From: Piromyces finnis
Lineage: Eukaryota; Neocallimastigomycota; Neocallimastigomycetes; Neocallimastigales; Neocallimastigaceae
Assembly (NCBI GenBank): GCA_002104945.1
Contig: MCFH01000040.1
Location: forward strand, 270,501 to 334,500
Length of the DNA stretch: 64,000 nucleotides
Direction of reading: 5' to 3'
This document shows positions 40,680-55,001 of this stretch, one piece after another (positions within the stretch are counted from its first letter, which is position 1; the number at the start of each line of letters is the position of its first letter). Under the pieces are notes generated by a model, which ran no database searches, was not told the DNA's origin, and worked only from the letters and a program-made list of their open reading frames with translations. The position numbers and the translations under genes were made by a program.

Positions 40680-43600
40680 TTATATCTTTGGTGGATCAAC
40701 TTCTTTAATTTCACTCATTGTATCGTTGAAGAGAATAAGAATGGAGAATTTTTCAATATTTAATATGTCACTATTGGAACTAATTGTGACATAGTCAAAT
40801 CTTCCTAATAAATCAGTGTAACCATCTTTCCAGAAAGTGATTTTTCCACTTTTATCTTTAGAGTATACCTTAACGTAGACGCCTGGTGCAATAATATATT
40901 CCTTTTCTTTATTATTACTAGAGGAATTTGGCTTGAAGACACGAACAATACCAAGATTTTCATTTATTTGAATGGAAAGTTTTGATGGTTGGTAGATACA
41001 TTTATTCTTAATAAAGTAATCATTTCCTCCTTGAATTTCTACTATGGCTTGCTGTTGAATATAGTTTTTATTTAAAGGAACTTGAATTGATTGTTTATCT
41101 TCAGGTAATTCAATAACATCAATGTCTTTTGGAGAACTGTAAGTAATATTTGATTTCTTTCCCTTACTTTGATTACTTTTGTTTTCTGAGATAATAAATG
41201 GTTGAGCAGAAAATTGCATTTCAATATCAATTGGGTAGTAACAAATCTTACAATGACTCAAGTTTTTGTAGTTAATATGAATTGTTTCGTTAATAATAAT
41301 CATACTAAGTGATGGTGTGTTATTAATGATATTATTAACTTTAGTAGTTTTGTTTTCTGCATCATCAATACTCATGGAACTATTATTATCCAAGTAATTG
41401 ATAGATTGAATAATTTCAGAAAACATATTATTCCAATTCTTTATTGGGTAATTATCATATTTCATAGATCTTTCACGGGCAATCTTTAATTTTTTATTAT
41501 GATGTTCATCAATATAACTTTCATTATAGAAATCTAAATAAGATGCGATATAATCCCTTTGAATTAAACCATTAATAGAATCAGACTTTGAAACATCTTT
41601 ATTAAGGAATCTCTTTTCAAATATTTTGAACAAGATGATGCCATCAGTTATACGATCCTGTAAAAGAAGTGCACAAACTAATTGAAGATAATCTCTAGAA
41701 TTAAATGATTTGGTTGGTTTATGGAATAAATAGACAAGTAAATCATCATAATAATCAGAGAAATCTTTATTGGAAATCATTTTACTTCCATTGGCTTCAT
41801 GTAATTTATGGACTTTAATAGTATAGGAATATAGGAATGATAAAAATAGTTATTAGATTATTATATACATTTTATTTTATCACTTATTAAAAATTAAAAT
41901 AGTAATATAATTTCATAGTATGATTAATCATTAAATAATAATAGCTTACCTCTTTTATTAATTAATGGATAATAATCTAACAAAGTAAAAGTCTTGGATT
42001 CAATTGAGTCAATAACAAAATTGTTACAAATAAAGTAAACGAACTCATAATTATCGATGTATTTTTTATTATTCATTAAATATTCAATAGTAATATCGAC
42101 ATTATCATGATATATACCATAGGACCATAAAGTTTGGTCATATTCATAAACTGTTCTATAGAGTTCAATTACACTATTAAAGAATGACTTATCCTTTAAT
42201 CTCCAATAAGCTTGATTTAATTGTTTGATGCTTACAGGATCATTTTTTAACCATTTTAAAACATCTTCATTTTTACTATAGTTAGCAACATCAACCCATG
42301 AATCAAATTCTTTGCCTTCAGTATTTTTAATGTTTACAGTAATTGTGGTTTCAGGGAAATAAGCATTAACATACTCTTCGTTATAAGAAATATTTACTGG
42401 TGTATGTTTATATTCACCAGCCTTTGGGAAATAGAAGTAGAATTTAATATTTTTTGAGGAATATTTATCTAATTTAATTTGTTCAATATTTGTTTTTTTA
42501 CTAGAGTTCACACAAATTGCTCCATTTGGAATTTGATATAAAATATCTAAAAATTTTGTATTCATAGAAACATCTATAATTATCAAATAAATTAATTAGT
42601 ATTAGTGTAAACAATATTAATAATAATGATGCATAATTTAATATTATAGTGTTTATTAATTTAAAACAAGGAAAGGAAAGAAAAAAAAAAAAGTTAAAAT
42701 ACAACTTACTTGTAACAATAATTTCACAACCATAAATCTTTCCAGGTTCAAATTCATTTGGATTAACTTTTGAATTATCTTCATCATCATCGTTTTTATT
42801 TAAATTTTCTTTCTTAACATCAAAATAGCTTCTTAAGCAGAATATGCTATCATTTTTATTCAATTCTGTTTCCTATAATATATTAATTATTAATATTGAA
42901 AATAAAATGATGGGTGATAAAAGTAAAAATATTATATATAAAAATTATTATTCTATTCAATTTATTTTCAAAAAAAAAAAAAAAAATGTTTTTTTTCTTA
43001 ATCTATTTATCTATTTTATTTTTACCACTAATTGTTTAAATAAAACGATAACATTTGATTTTGTATTAATTTTATAGATTTGAGAGTTAATTGTAATATC
43101 ATGGTTGGTATTATTTGTTAATGGTAAATCCAATAAGGCACAAGCAAAGATTAATTCGGTAAAGGACTTATTAAGAACACTTAAAAAGTTTTTTGATAAA
43201 ATTTTTTCTTGAGAATTTAAATGTTCAAAAACATCTTTCCAGAATGGATTCATTTCAATGTTAACTGTTTCATTAATGGAGGATTTCCAATAACCAGTTT
43301 CACTCCAAACAGTAGTCTTTTCAATTTCTTCATAAAACATAGGTCCTTCCTTTTTCACCTTATCCCTAATATCCTTTAATTTTTCCATATTTTTAGCACG
43401 CATACTAGCATTAAATGTTGGTGCCGCTGCAAAAAGGTTATTACCAGTTACTGCCATAGGTTCCATTAATGGTGCTGCTCCAGAAAATGAAAAACTAGTA
43501 GGTACTGATGCACTTGCCAATGGTGCCATCCTAGATGATGATGCTCCGTTGAAATACCTTCTATCCTTATCTCTATTGGCAAATGAAGTTGATTCTTCTC

Positions 43601-46600
43601 TTTCATTTAAACTAGATGGCATAATATCTGTAGGAACTTCTTCTATATCAAGATCTTCATCAGAGTTATCCTCATCCTCATCCTCATTTAATTCTTCCCC
43701 ATTTTCAATAATGGTGTCGAATATTTTTTTCATTTTACCAATGTTTGATTTATTCTTTTTTTCCATTCTTTCGATTTTGTTTTTTAAATAGTTAGTTAAC
43801 TTTTCGGCAATAGAATGATTATCTTTAAATGCTTGTTTCAAAAGAATAAGTTCGAAATCATTTAATGCATAAAATTTCTTAGAATCATTGATATATTCCA
43901 TCAAATCTTCGTGAAGAAGCCATTTATCAATAAAGCATTTAATTAATTTACTTTTAAGGAATGGCATAATGACTTGATTGAAAAATTCCTTGTCTTTGAA
44001 ATAAATAAATACATTTATTTCATTACAAATATGACTGGAATATTTTTGGCTTTTTTCTTTGAAAGTGAAAGAATCCCATTTTGTAAGAATTGATGAAAAT
44101 TCTTTTATGGTATTAGTAATACTAGGATTGATAATAGATGCTAATGATAAAACCTTGGCTATAGATTCCACAGTAGTAATCTTTGTTCCTGATGAAGCCA
44201 AAATTTCAAAAGATTCACCAGACGCTATTGTAGCAGTTTCTCTTTTTTCGGTATAGTATTTATCACTATGAAGTTTAGAAATCATTGAAGTATCAGACAC
44301 ATTTTGAGTAAAAATGTTTGAGGATCTAGGTGGTTCAATAATTTTTGATATAGATCCATGAGAATTAATGGCAATGATTTCAATATAAGAATAATCTTCA
44401 TTAATACTATCTAATGGAATACTAATAATACCATTTTCATTTGGAATTAAATTACATAAACATTTTCCCGGATGACTTAAGAAATCTTTTATATATTAAA
44501 ATTGGAAATAAAAAAATTTATATAAAGTTAATAATATAGTTAAATGATTAGAGTATTTTATTAAAAAAAAAAAAAGAGTGAAAAAATAAATTTAAAAATT
44601 ATAATTTAATTGTATGAGTTACTTGTATATATGATTATAATTTAATTTATATATATATATATATATATATATTTTATAAAAAAAAATGTATATATTACTA
44701 TAATTAAAGGAACAATGTGATGGTATTGTTGAATAATTTCCAAATCCACAAGTATTGTCATCATTGCATTCTACACACATATAATCTCTACATTTGTCAG
44801 TATTCATTTGTGCTCTTTTCATCAAATGAAAATCATTTATACTATGATTAATAGCGCCACCATTATATTCATCTTTCTTTTCTTCAGTAGCTTTTTTATT
44901 TTCAAATGGAACTAAAATCGTTGTTGGTTTTCTTAACATATTTCCAATTAAATTTTTATTCATTTTTCTTGATTGAATATACATTTTTTCTTTTGACATT
45001 TTAATATCATTATTATATAAATATTCTATATCAGAACATGGTTTATTAGAGATTGGATAGTTAGAGCTTAATGATAAGTTTTCGTAGTACGAGGATTTTG
45101 GATAGAAATTTGAAAGAACAACATGAACTCTTGATGTACTTGGATCATTAGAAAATAATTGAATATTTAAATTATTTCTTTCTAAAGTTGTATTTATTTG
45201 TAATGGTATAGATTCTTCTTTGTTGTTGTACTTATTATAGTAATTGTTATCAGGTCCAATAACTAATTTAGTAACATGTTGAATTTTTTCCTTTACACCA
45301 ACAATAATTTCAATAGCATTGTTTTGATATGGGAAATCAAGTTGCATTAAATAACATCCAAATTTTAAATCTTTAATGGAAATGATATTATTAGCGGTAT
45401 TGAAATTAAGTTTACTGGATAAATCTTCAATAACAGAATATTTATTACTATCATGCATAATAAAAACGAAAGAATAAGAGAAAAATTATTATTATTATTA
45501 AAAAATTAAAAAAAAATTCTAAAAAAAAAAAAAATATAATGAAAACAATAAAACTTATAATATTCATTAATTTTATTATAAAAGAATAGAATACTTACTA
45601 TGAAGAAACTCTGTATAAAGCATATAAATTTGGATAATTTTGAAGTTCATTTAATTCATATGGATAAGCAAGGTTTATGGTTTCACCTTCTACGATAACA
45701 ATACGATCTGGTAAATGGAATTGTTTTGGAGATAAATCCCAATTCTTTTTATATTTATTATTAGAATTGACACAGCAAGCTAAAGTTTTGATATATGGAA
45801 GTTTACTAAATATGAAAATATTTAAAAATAATCAATAAATGGAATTATGTTAAATTATTATTATTATTGTTATTATTGTTATTATTATTATTTCTATATA
45901 CAAAAAAAAAAAAAAAGAAAAATATATAGAAAGTTAGCATTTACTTACCCGAGTTCTATAATACCATTTTGATCTGTTTGAAGAGTACTTGTAATTAATT
46001 CTTTAACAAAAATATGTTCCAATTTTAATTCAGCAACATAATTAGGTATACGTTCACCATTTTTACCAAGAGCTATTAAGTAATATCCAGAACTATTTTT
46101 TTTTAATTGAATATCTGTTATTTCATTCATGATATCAATTCTTTTTTTGTAAAAGAAAAAAAAATAAAATAATAACAAAAATTAATTAATAATAATAAAT
46201 AATAATATAAAAGTTTATTTCTTTTTTATTTAAAAATATTGCTATTATAGTTGTTACCCATTAAATTTAAAAGATTTATTTTCCTTAATATCATATTTCT
46301 TATCACCAGACTGAGATGAAATGGAAATAGAACCATGGAAAGAAACAGATATTTTGCTGACTTTTTTTTTTAAAAAAAAAAGATTATATAAATTATTAAT
46401 ATTTATGATCTAATAATTATGTAATATAAAAAAATAATTTTTTTTTTTTACCATTTTCTGGAACGGTAAATTCAACAGTAGCATCATTATTACTATTAAA
46501 TTTAATGTTAGTAAATGATTTATCAATACTAATATTATCCATACTAGTGATACTAATATTTAATTCGGCATTTTCAATTAATTCACATGGAATTGGAACA

Positions 46601-49430
46601 TCATATAATAACTTTGGTACTACTCTCACTACTAAATTTGCCTTATTTCCCATAGTAATAGCTTCAGAATTTAAAATGAAATCAACATCACAAGAATATT
46701 GTTCTGGTTGATGACTGAAATAATGTCTTCTACCAAATTTTCCATCAGAAAGAATAATATTTTCACCATTAAATTTGTTACCATATGGTATAATGAATTC
46801 ACCATCTTTATTAGCTTTAATAATGTTATTGCCAAACCATACTGAATAATTATCACCAGTAACAAATTCATTATTTTCATCAATGATATGAATTACATGG
46901 CCATATATTTCTTTATTTTCAATAAAATTCAAATCACCCTAATAAAGGTAAATAATAGATAATTAATATAATTTTGATTAAAGGAATTAATAATAATAAA
47001 TTAATTATTTTAATCCTCCCTTTTTTATATATATATCTATATCTATAAAAAAAATTATTATTACTAACATTTCTAACAATAGCTCTACATGCCAAATTTT
47101 TTCCCATGAATTCAATAATATAAACACAACGTTTATCATAATTAAACTTGAATTCCTCAACCCATCTATTATTTAAATAATATCATCAAAATTAATGATA
47201 GTTTATATAAATATTTAATATACTTTTAAATATATATAATTATTATGAACTATAACAATAACGTAACTTTTTTTTTTTACCTTTCTAATGGATTTTTATC
47301 ATAAACATAACTTTGTTCTTTGATTGGTAATAAACCTGAAACATCAAAATTTAAATAAAAGTTATCTTCATCTTCGATATTTTCTTTACAAACAGCTAAA
47401 GTATTAATTTCATATTCTTTTATATATAAATTGTTTATGTTTTTCAATGATAATCTGAATGTGGTAGTTTCATTATTTTTATTTTGTTTAATTGGATTTG
47501 TATACTTTTCAAAATTTAATTCAACTTTATTAATAAAATCATTATCAATACAATCAAAAGATTTTTTCAAAGCTTGTAACTCATTTGGATATTTTGTCAA
47601 TCTAGCTTCAACAAAGACTATTCCCCATCATTATTAAAACAAAATATTTTTTTTAAATTAATTTATATAAAAATAATATAAAAAAAAAAATTAATTTAAA
47701 TAATTTTATTTACTCTTTTTAAGATGTCTTTCATTTAAAAGATATTTAGTATATTTTTTCCATTCATTAACATCAAGTTTATCATTCTTTTGGAAGAAGT
47801 ATGTTAAATAAATCTTTATTAAAGAATTATCATCTTCAATTTCTTTTGTATAAGCTTCATCCTTTTATTTTTAATATAATATAATTGTAAAAGAGTTAAA
47901 AATGGTTTAAATTACCATATTATTAAATATAAATTAAATTCTCTTTATTTACCAAATAAAGATCTTCTTTATCTTTCGAATCCCTGCCAACAGATCTATT
48001 ATCAGTTCTTAGATTAGCTAATGCTTTATTTCTTAATAATGAACAATATGGTATTTCTAAATATCTATTTAAGTATTATTGTATATATTTAATATAATAA
48101 AAAAAAAAAAAAAAGTTAATGTAATTTTTCTATAAAAATTTTTAACTTAATTTACATTAAGTTTTTATAAATATGTTAATATAATAATAATTACTTTATG
48201 AAATCTCCTTCATTTAAAGGTAACTGCTCTTTAATAGAATTTTTCAATTTTAAGTGTAACATAAAGTATTGTAATTCATATTGATAATTTGTATTTTTAA
48301 GTGTTTTAACAAAATCTTCTAATTGTTTAAATTCAATAGAATCAATTTTTAATTTTTTTGGATCATTTGGAAGAATTTTTTTTAAATAAATATAAATGTA
48401 TGATTTATTATTAACAATGCTATCATCTAATTTTGCTAATTTCTGTATTTGGCTTAATGAAAGTTTTTCAAGCTTATCTTGAACATCAATTGAACTTTTG
48501 TCTTTTTCTTTAATAATAAACTTTAATAAACTATCAGAATCATCTACAGAGTTCTTAAGTACATTTGCAAAACGACATTCTAAATAATTAGTTTCAAAAC
48601 TCTTATTTTTAGCTAACCAAGCATAAGCTTCATAATTGAATAAATTATTTATGGTTTGTGACGGATTGTCACACTTTTTATAACGTAAATAAGTCGATTC
48701 TAATACTTCTTTTAAATCTGTCAATTTAGGATCCAATTTGGAAGGATACTTTTTTTCTGTTAATACTTTTGTTTCATTCATTTTTGAGTGGTTAAACGAT
48801 AATCCCAATTGAATAATTTTTGACTTTTTAAAATCTTTCCATACATTACTGTCTGAAGAATTTTTTTTTAATGATAAATAGAGTAAATCCAATTCCTATA
48901 GATATCCATTAATTAATATAAATATATAATGAAATAATAGGTATAACAACGACAATAATAGTAATAATATATAAATAACAAGTAGAAGAATAAAAATAAT
49001 ATACAATAATATTTAATATTTATATCAAGAATATTATTTTTATTATAAATAAAGAAATAACAAAAATGAAATATATAATATATATTAAACAACTAAAGTC
49101 ATTCAAAATAGTTTAAAAAATCATAATAATATATACTTCGTGTAAAGTTCTAATACTTTTTGAAGAATTGTTGGAATATTTATATGAGCTAAGAATTTCT
49201 TTCCCTTCTTCATATAATTTATCAATTTCTTTATCAGAAAAATTATTATTTTTATCTTGAAGTTTATTCAATAATTCCTGAAATTTTGAATAGTCAAAAG
49301 TAAATGAGCCTTCCACTGGAACATTAATATCTGTAATTTGCTCATTTTCATTTTCACAAATATTTTTTATTACATGTCCCTCAACTGCAGATATATCTAA
49401 TGAATCTGAACAAATAAAAGTATGTCCCAT
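40680..49430 (-). CDS. 2268-residue uncharacterised protein, 15 exons
   Basis: Gene model read from splice signals, in order: 49430-49137, 48895-48195, 48064-47953, 47861-47714, 47617-47281, 47165-47069, 46938-46452, 46360-46258, 46140-45949, 45805-45599, 45447-44699, 44485-43026, 42872-42710, 42573-41950, 41812-40680. All introns are GT...AG, phases match, and the sum is 6807 nt with no internal stop. No signal peptide or membrane helix is evident. The protein looks like a chain of beta-sandwich modules (e.g. exon 7, VIHIIDENNEF..., DGEFIIPYGN), a Cys-rich patch (MCVECNDDNTCGFG), an acidic stretch at 43650-43720 and a conserved-looking C-terminus (QTLWSYGIYHD; FWKDGYTDLLGRFDY). From memory the C-terminus resembles very large uncharacterised proteins of protists and bacteria. 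Function unknown. Confidence 0.8.
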
Positions 49431-49904
49431 TTTTTTTTTATTTCAATATAAATTTTTTACAGTAAATAAACTTATTTATTTATTAGTTTTCTTTTTTTTA
49501 TATATACTCAATTATTCTTTATTAAACGTTATATATATATTTATATTTATATATATATATATAACAAAAAAGTATAAAAAGGATAAAAAAAAAAAAAAGA
49601 AAAAGAAAAAGAAAAAAAGAAAACTTGATTAATAATTATTAAAAATTTAAAGTTTTTTTTTTTTAGACTATTCTATATATGAAAATTTTAAAATAGAAAT
49701 AAGCACAACTTTAAAATTTTTCAATTTTAAAATAGAAATGGACGCCACCTAAATTAGAATAGAATAATGATGTGTACTTTAATATATGAAAATTCATTTA
49801 AAATATATAATATACTTTTATAACTAAATAGAATGCATATCTTTTTAGTAATTTTAAATATATATTTAAAATACAACAACATAATTAATTAATCATTTAT
49901 CTAT

Positions 49905-49955
<51 letters not shown>

Positions 49956-49960
49956 TCTAT

Positions 49961-50003
<43 letters not shown>

Positions 50004-51073
50004 TTTTATTATTAATTAATTATTAAATCAATTAGTAATGATGCATTTTTTATTACTAATTATAAAGTAATACGTTATTTCATTATAAAAATATTTTATA
50101 TTCTATATTCAATAAAATTGGAAATAAAGTTATTATGTAAAAATATTACAGAATAAATTAACAATAATAAAATTAAAACAAAAATGGTTAAAATAGTTTA
50201 GGTTGAGATGCTTATACCTACATTTATTAATCTATACAATATACAATGCTTTTAAAAAAACATTAAATATTCATAAATGAATAAATTATGTATATATTGT
50301 AGAGAAGTAATAATGATTTTTAGGTAATGAATATATTCCTTTTTTTTTTAGCATTCACTACAATACAAATACTATACATTCTTAAAAATAGTCATTACCT
50401 ATCACATTAAAAAGTTGTCTTATTAATTAATATAAATAAAAGAAAGAAAACATCTGAAGTTACTCTTAAGACACAATAAGAAAAGTTTTGTTTTTTTTGT
50501 TTTTTTTGTTTTTTTGTTTTTTTTGTTTTTTTTCTTTTTTTCTTTTTTTCTTTTTTTTTTTTTTTTTTTTTTTTTATTTTTTTTTAATTTTTTTTTTTTG
50601 TTTCTATCTACATAAATATTATTTTGTTTTATATAAACATTTTATATAAAAATATTATTTAGATACATTGTTACTTTTTAAAGTTAACATTGATCTTGTA
50701 TTTCTATACTGTTTTTTTCTTAATTTATACATAATAAATCTTTATATTAAACCAGTTAATACAAAGATACCTTTTATCTATTTTTAAATTAGTTTTTTAG
50801 TTTGTTTTTTTAATTTCTTAAATACTTTTAATATTTACAATATTATTTTTATATTTAATTTTTCTTTTTAAATAACTTAAATAAATTAAAAGTTGTTCTG
50901 ATTAAAATTGTTTTGTTTTTTAAAAAAAAGTGTAAATAAATTAAAATAAATTAAATTATGAATTGGTTTGTAAAAATTATAAACTCATTCATTTTTCTAT
51001 TTTATAAAACTTTAAATATTGATTTTATACAATTTAGTGAGAAAATTATAAAAAAAATTATTATTCTTTAAAT
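49431..51073. other. AT-rich spacer with TTTA array and T-rich tract
   Basis: No gene seen. A near-perfect TTTA array of about 28 units runs from about 49895 to 50004, broken twice by TCTA. At about 50487-50600 the plus strand is almost only T with regularly spaced G and then C (TTTTTTTG, then TTTTTTTC units). It contains the upstream region of the large gene and the 3' region of the GH114 gene. Confidence 0.6.
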
Positions 51074-52150
51074 TTAATTCTTTTTGGTAACAATTTTAAT
51101 GACTGTTTTGACAACAGTAACACCCTTCTTAGTTGTGGCTATTTTTTTGTTTGTTGTAGTTGTTCTTTTTTTAGTAGTAGTTGTTCTTTTAGTGGTAGTA
51201 GTTTTCCTAGTGGTGGTAACCTTCTTGGTAGTGGTCTTCTTTGTGGTGGTTTTCTTTGTAGTAGTGGTTTTCTTAGCTGTAGTTGTGGTTTTCTTTGTAG
51301 TGGTAACTTTCCTTGAAGTTGGGAAACCATCATCAAAACTTGAACCACAGTAAGTTTTTCCATTAAAGATAATACCTTCTTGAACTAACTTATGCTTTTC
51401 CTTGACAATCATACTCATACCAAGGCCATTCAAGTTTTTACATAAGGCATCTCTATATTTTGAGACACCATTGTAGGTAACACCAAAGACTGGTTTTCCC
51501 TTATTAATGAAATTCTTGTAACGATAACATTCATTATATTTTACACATTCTTCATTAATAGCAAAATCAAAGTAATCACCAACGTCTTCTATAATTCCTA
51601 AAGTATTTTTTAAACCAATTGAAAGTCCTAAACTATGAGCAGTAGTTGCTAACCATTTAGCATATTTAATAGCATCATTTTTAGTAAGAGGATTTTTCCA
51701 TGCTTGGACTTCATCCATTTGATAACCATCTAAATTATCAACTTCAACACCATCACAATTTTTGCTAGCAGCTCTCTTCATACGAGCTTGTATTAATGGC
51801 TTAACACCACTAACACGGTAATCAAGCCAACGTTCTTCTGGCCAATCTTCAAAAGTATTCTTAACTAATCCTGGAACCTTCATAAATTGATCAAAATCGT
51901 CACGAAAATCTTCAATTGTACCACCAGAGAAATAACAAATGACTTTCTTTCCAGCGTTATGAAGACTTTCAATTTTTTGAACACTTTTATTTATATCCAT
52001 ATCAACAACATCGGCTTTTTCAATCGAAACATCGACATCATTACCTAAAACATAGTTCCATGTAAGACCAACACGTGGAGTCCATCTAGCTTCAACATTA
52101 TTAGTTAAAACTATAGAAGTTAACATTATAACTGGTAATAATAATTTCAT
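51074..52150 (-). CDS. GH114-type secreted glycosidase with Thr/Lys tail
   Basis: 358 residues. Residues 1-21 form a signal peptide (MKLLLPVIMLTSIVLTNNVEA). The catalytic domain (about 22-275) has the pattern of endo-alpha-1,4-polygalactosaminidase: RVGLTWNYVLG, VICYFSGGTIEDFRDD, RWLDYRV, CDGVEVDNLDGYQ, then FAINEEC. Asp and Glu residues in CDGVEVDNLDG and NEEC are the likely acidic active-site positions, by family analogy. The last 65 or so residues are a low-complexity TTTKKTT repeat, probably an O-glycosylated, basic tail that holds the enzyme to the wall or an acidic polymer. It would act outside the cell on galactosamine-containing polysaccharide. Single exon, flanked by long spacers. 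Confidence 0.82.
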   Translation of the reverse strand: MKLLLPVIMLTSIVLTNNVEARWTPRVGLTWNYVLGNDVDVSIEKADVVDMDINKSVQKIESLHNAGKKVICYFSGGTIEDFRDDFDQFMKVPGLVKNTFEDWPEERWLDYRVSGVKPLIQARMKRAASKNCDGVEVDNLDGYQMDEVQAWKNPLTKNDAIKYAKWLATTAHSLGLSIGLKNTLGIIEDVGDYFDFAINEECVKYNECYRYKNFINKGKPVFGVTYNGVSKYRDALCKNLNGLGMSMIVKEKHKLVQEGIIFNGKTYCGSSFDDGFPTSRKVTTTKKTTTTAKKTTTTKKTTTKKTTTKKVTTTRKTTTTKRTTTTKKRTTTTNKKIATTKKGVTVVKTVIKIVTKKN

Positions 52151-54964
52151 TTTTTATTTTAATTTTCTTCTTAAAAAATTTTTAATAAAATTTATAATAG
52201 TTTTTTATTTGTTTATTTATTTTTTTTATTAATTGTTTATTGATACTTTTTAAATTAGTTCTATAAAAAAAAAACTTTTATTAATTTTTTTTGTATAGAA
52301 GATTAAATTATTATTATTTTTATATTACAATTAGGTTTTATCTTTAATCCTTAACTTTTATATTTACAAAAGATTATTAAAGATTAAAGATTTTAAAATT
52401 TATTTATATAAATTTATTTTTATATTTATTTATTGAAGAAAGAAAAATGGGAATGAAGCTAATTTTCATTCCTTTTATACTTTTTTTATAAAGAGAAAAA
52501 AAAAATGAAAAATGATTTAATGTCATTAAATTTTTAATTAATTTTTAATTATTTATTTTATTATTCAATAAAAAAAGTTTCTCATAGAAAAAAGTTTAAT
52601 TAATATAATTTTTATAAATCATTCAAAAACTTATATATAAAAGGAAAATGTGCCGTTAAAATAATTAAATGCGGTAGGTTTATAATAATAAAATATTGTG
52701 AAGCTTTATAATTAAAAGTTGAAAAATAATAAAAAAATAAATAAAATAGAAAAAAAAAAATAGAATAGAATATTAATAATAAATAAATGTTTATTTTTTT
52801 AAAAAAAAATAATAATAATAATTCTATACTATTTATCATTATCTTTATATACATGAAAATATCACATTTTAATATTAATTTTTATATGCTTTTAAATTAA
52901 AAAAAAAAAAAATAAACTAAATACATTAATCTTTTTTTTTTCTTATTTTTGACTTTGTAAAATAAGAATTAACGGTGAATTTCATTACATTTATAATATA
53001 TGACATTTATTTATTAATATATTATATATATATTAGAAACAGTTTTCAGTTTTTTTTATAATAAATTCAATGAATATTTAAAAAAATACAGATTGATTTG
53101 TTATTATTCGATTTTTCTCCAACTAATTAATAAAAAAAAAAAAAAAAGCGGCATATTTCTATTTTTTATTAATATAAAAGTGTTACAAAAATATTTTTTC
53201 CCTTCAATAATGAAATTAAAAATTATATATATCTATTTTTTCAAAAATTAATTAATATAAAATTTAAGTATTATTGAAAATTATTTTTATAATTAATTTA
53301 ATTACTAATATTACAATATATGAATATTATTGGTTAAAAGAAAATTTAGTGTTACAATGATGTATAATGCATTAATATTTAATTAATAGGAAAATAAATT
53401 ACATAGAAAATCATTAATGTAATAATCTGCTTTCATTATTGGTTAATTTTTCTGTAATTATTATATGTAATAGAAAAATAGTAAAAACATTTATTAAAAA
53501 TTATCTAATATAAATATACAATGTAATATAAATACAATATAAGATAATGTAATAATACTATTTAATAATCTCATTAAATGCCACTTCTTTATCATAAAGA
53601 AAGAAAGCAAAGAAAGTGGAAGAAAAGAGAACTATTATTTTATTATTTAGAAAATATAATTAGAATAAAAAGTTTTAATAAAATTTAAAAGATAATAGTA
53701 TCAAGATTACCAAGAATTTCATTTATAATCGCTTATTATTTTATCAAGAATGTTTATAAAATCATTTAATAGGTTTAAATTTATTATACATATATGTATG
53801 TTTTACTATAAAAAAAAAAAAGTTTAGAGGTTTATTTTCTCCTCCTTCCTCTCCCAGATACATCATTATTAAAGTTTTTAATAATTTTTTGTTAAAACAT
53901 TCATAATTTAATTTTTAATAATTATTGAAATTTTAAAACTTTTAATATCACCACCACCACCAATAGTTTAAATTATTATTTGACATTTTAATAAAAAAAA
54001 TTATAGGATTAGAAAAAGAAATATAAAGTTTATAATTATTGTATTATATTAACATTAATTAAAACCTTTCATTATTATTATTATTATTATCACTTATTAA
54101 TATAAATGAAAGGATTATTACATTACATCATTACAGTCTTTTTTATTATTAAATATTACTAAAAAAAAAAATCAGCCTATTTTTTTAATCTATATTTAAA
54201 AATTAAAAATTGAATATTATAAAATATATATATATAATGAATATGACTATTTTATTATTAATTATTAATAATGAAAATAAAAAAAAAAAGCATGTATTTG
54301 AAATAAAATCTCTTTAACTTGTTTCTAAAAATATCAAAAAAATGGTTTTTTATTAAATGTATTATATAGTTATTATAGAATTTATCCTAGATTTTTTTAT
54401 TACTAAAAAAATTTTAAATACTTTGTAGTATCTTTGGTGCTGATTAGTGTTTAATGCTTGGTAATAAAAATTTGTTAGGAGAAATTATTATTATTAACCA
54501 GAAATTTAAATAGTTTTTATTAAAAAAAATAAAAGCAATAATCTTTTATTTTCATTAATTCCACCATTGTATCTTTATATTCTATTATTGTATTGTGATA
54601 GAAAACCCAATACACTACATTTTATGTTTTATTTTTAACTATTAATTACCTTATTTTATTTTTACAAAAAAAAAAATGTGAAAATTATTAAATAGACAAT
54701 TATATAATTATATAATTGTCTATTTAAAATATATACACTATAAACAGAGTAAAAGAGTGAATAGAACGGAATAGAAATGGAATGTAAATGAATTGAAAAC
54801 TATTCAAATATAAAAACAATACAATATTTTAATATATTACAAAAAATAAAAAAATGTATTATATGTAAATGACTATACTACGGATGTCATTATTTTTTTA
54901 AATTTAACATTTATTCTTTATGCACAATAAAAATTCATTTCTAATTATTAAAATTTATAATATT

Positions 54965-55001
<37 letters not shown>

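Noticed and set aside
46240-46380. Frame shift inside the eighth exon of the large gene
   Set aside because: Careful reading of 46310-46325 shows a continuous frame; the exon joins its neighbours in phase.
51084-51353. Val/Phe-rich plus-strand frame opposite the GH114 tail
   Set aside because: It is the antisense shadow of the Thr/Lys repeat.
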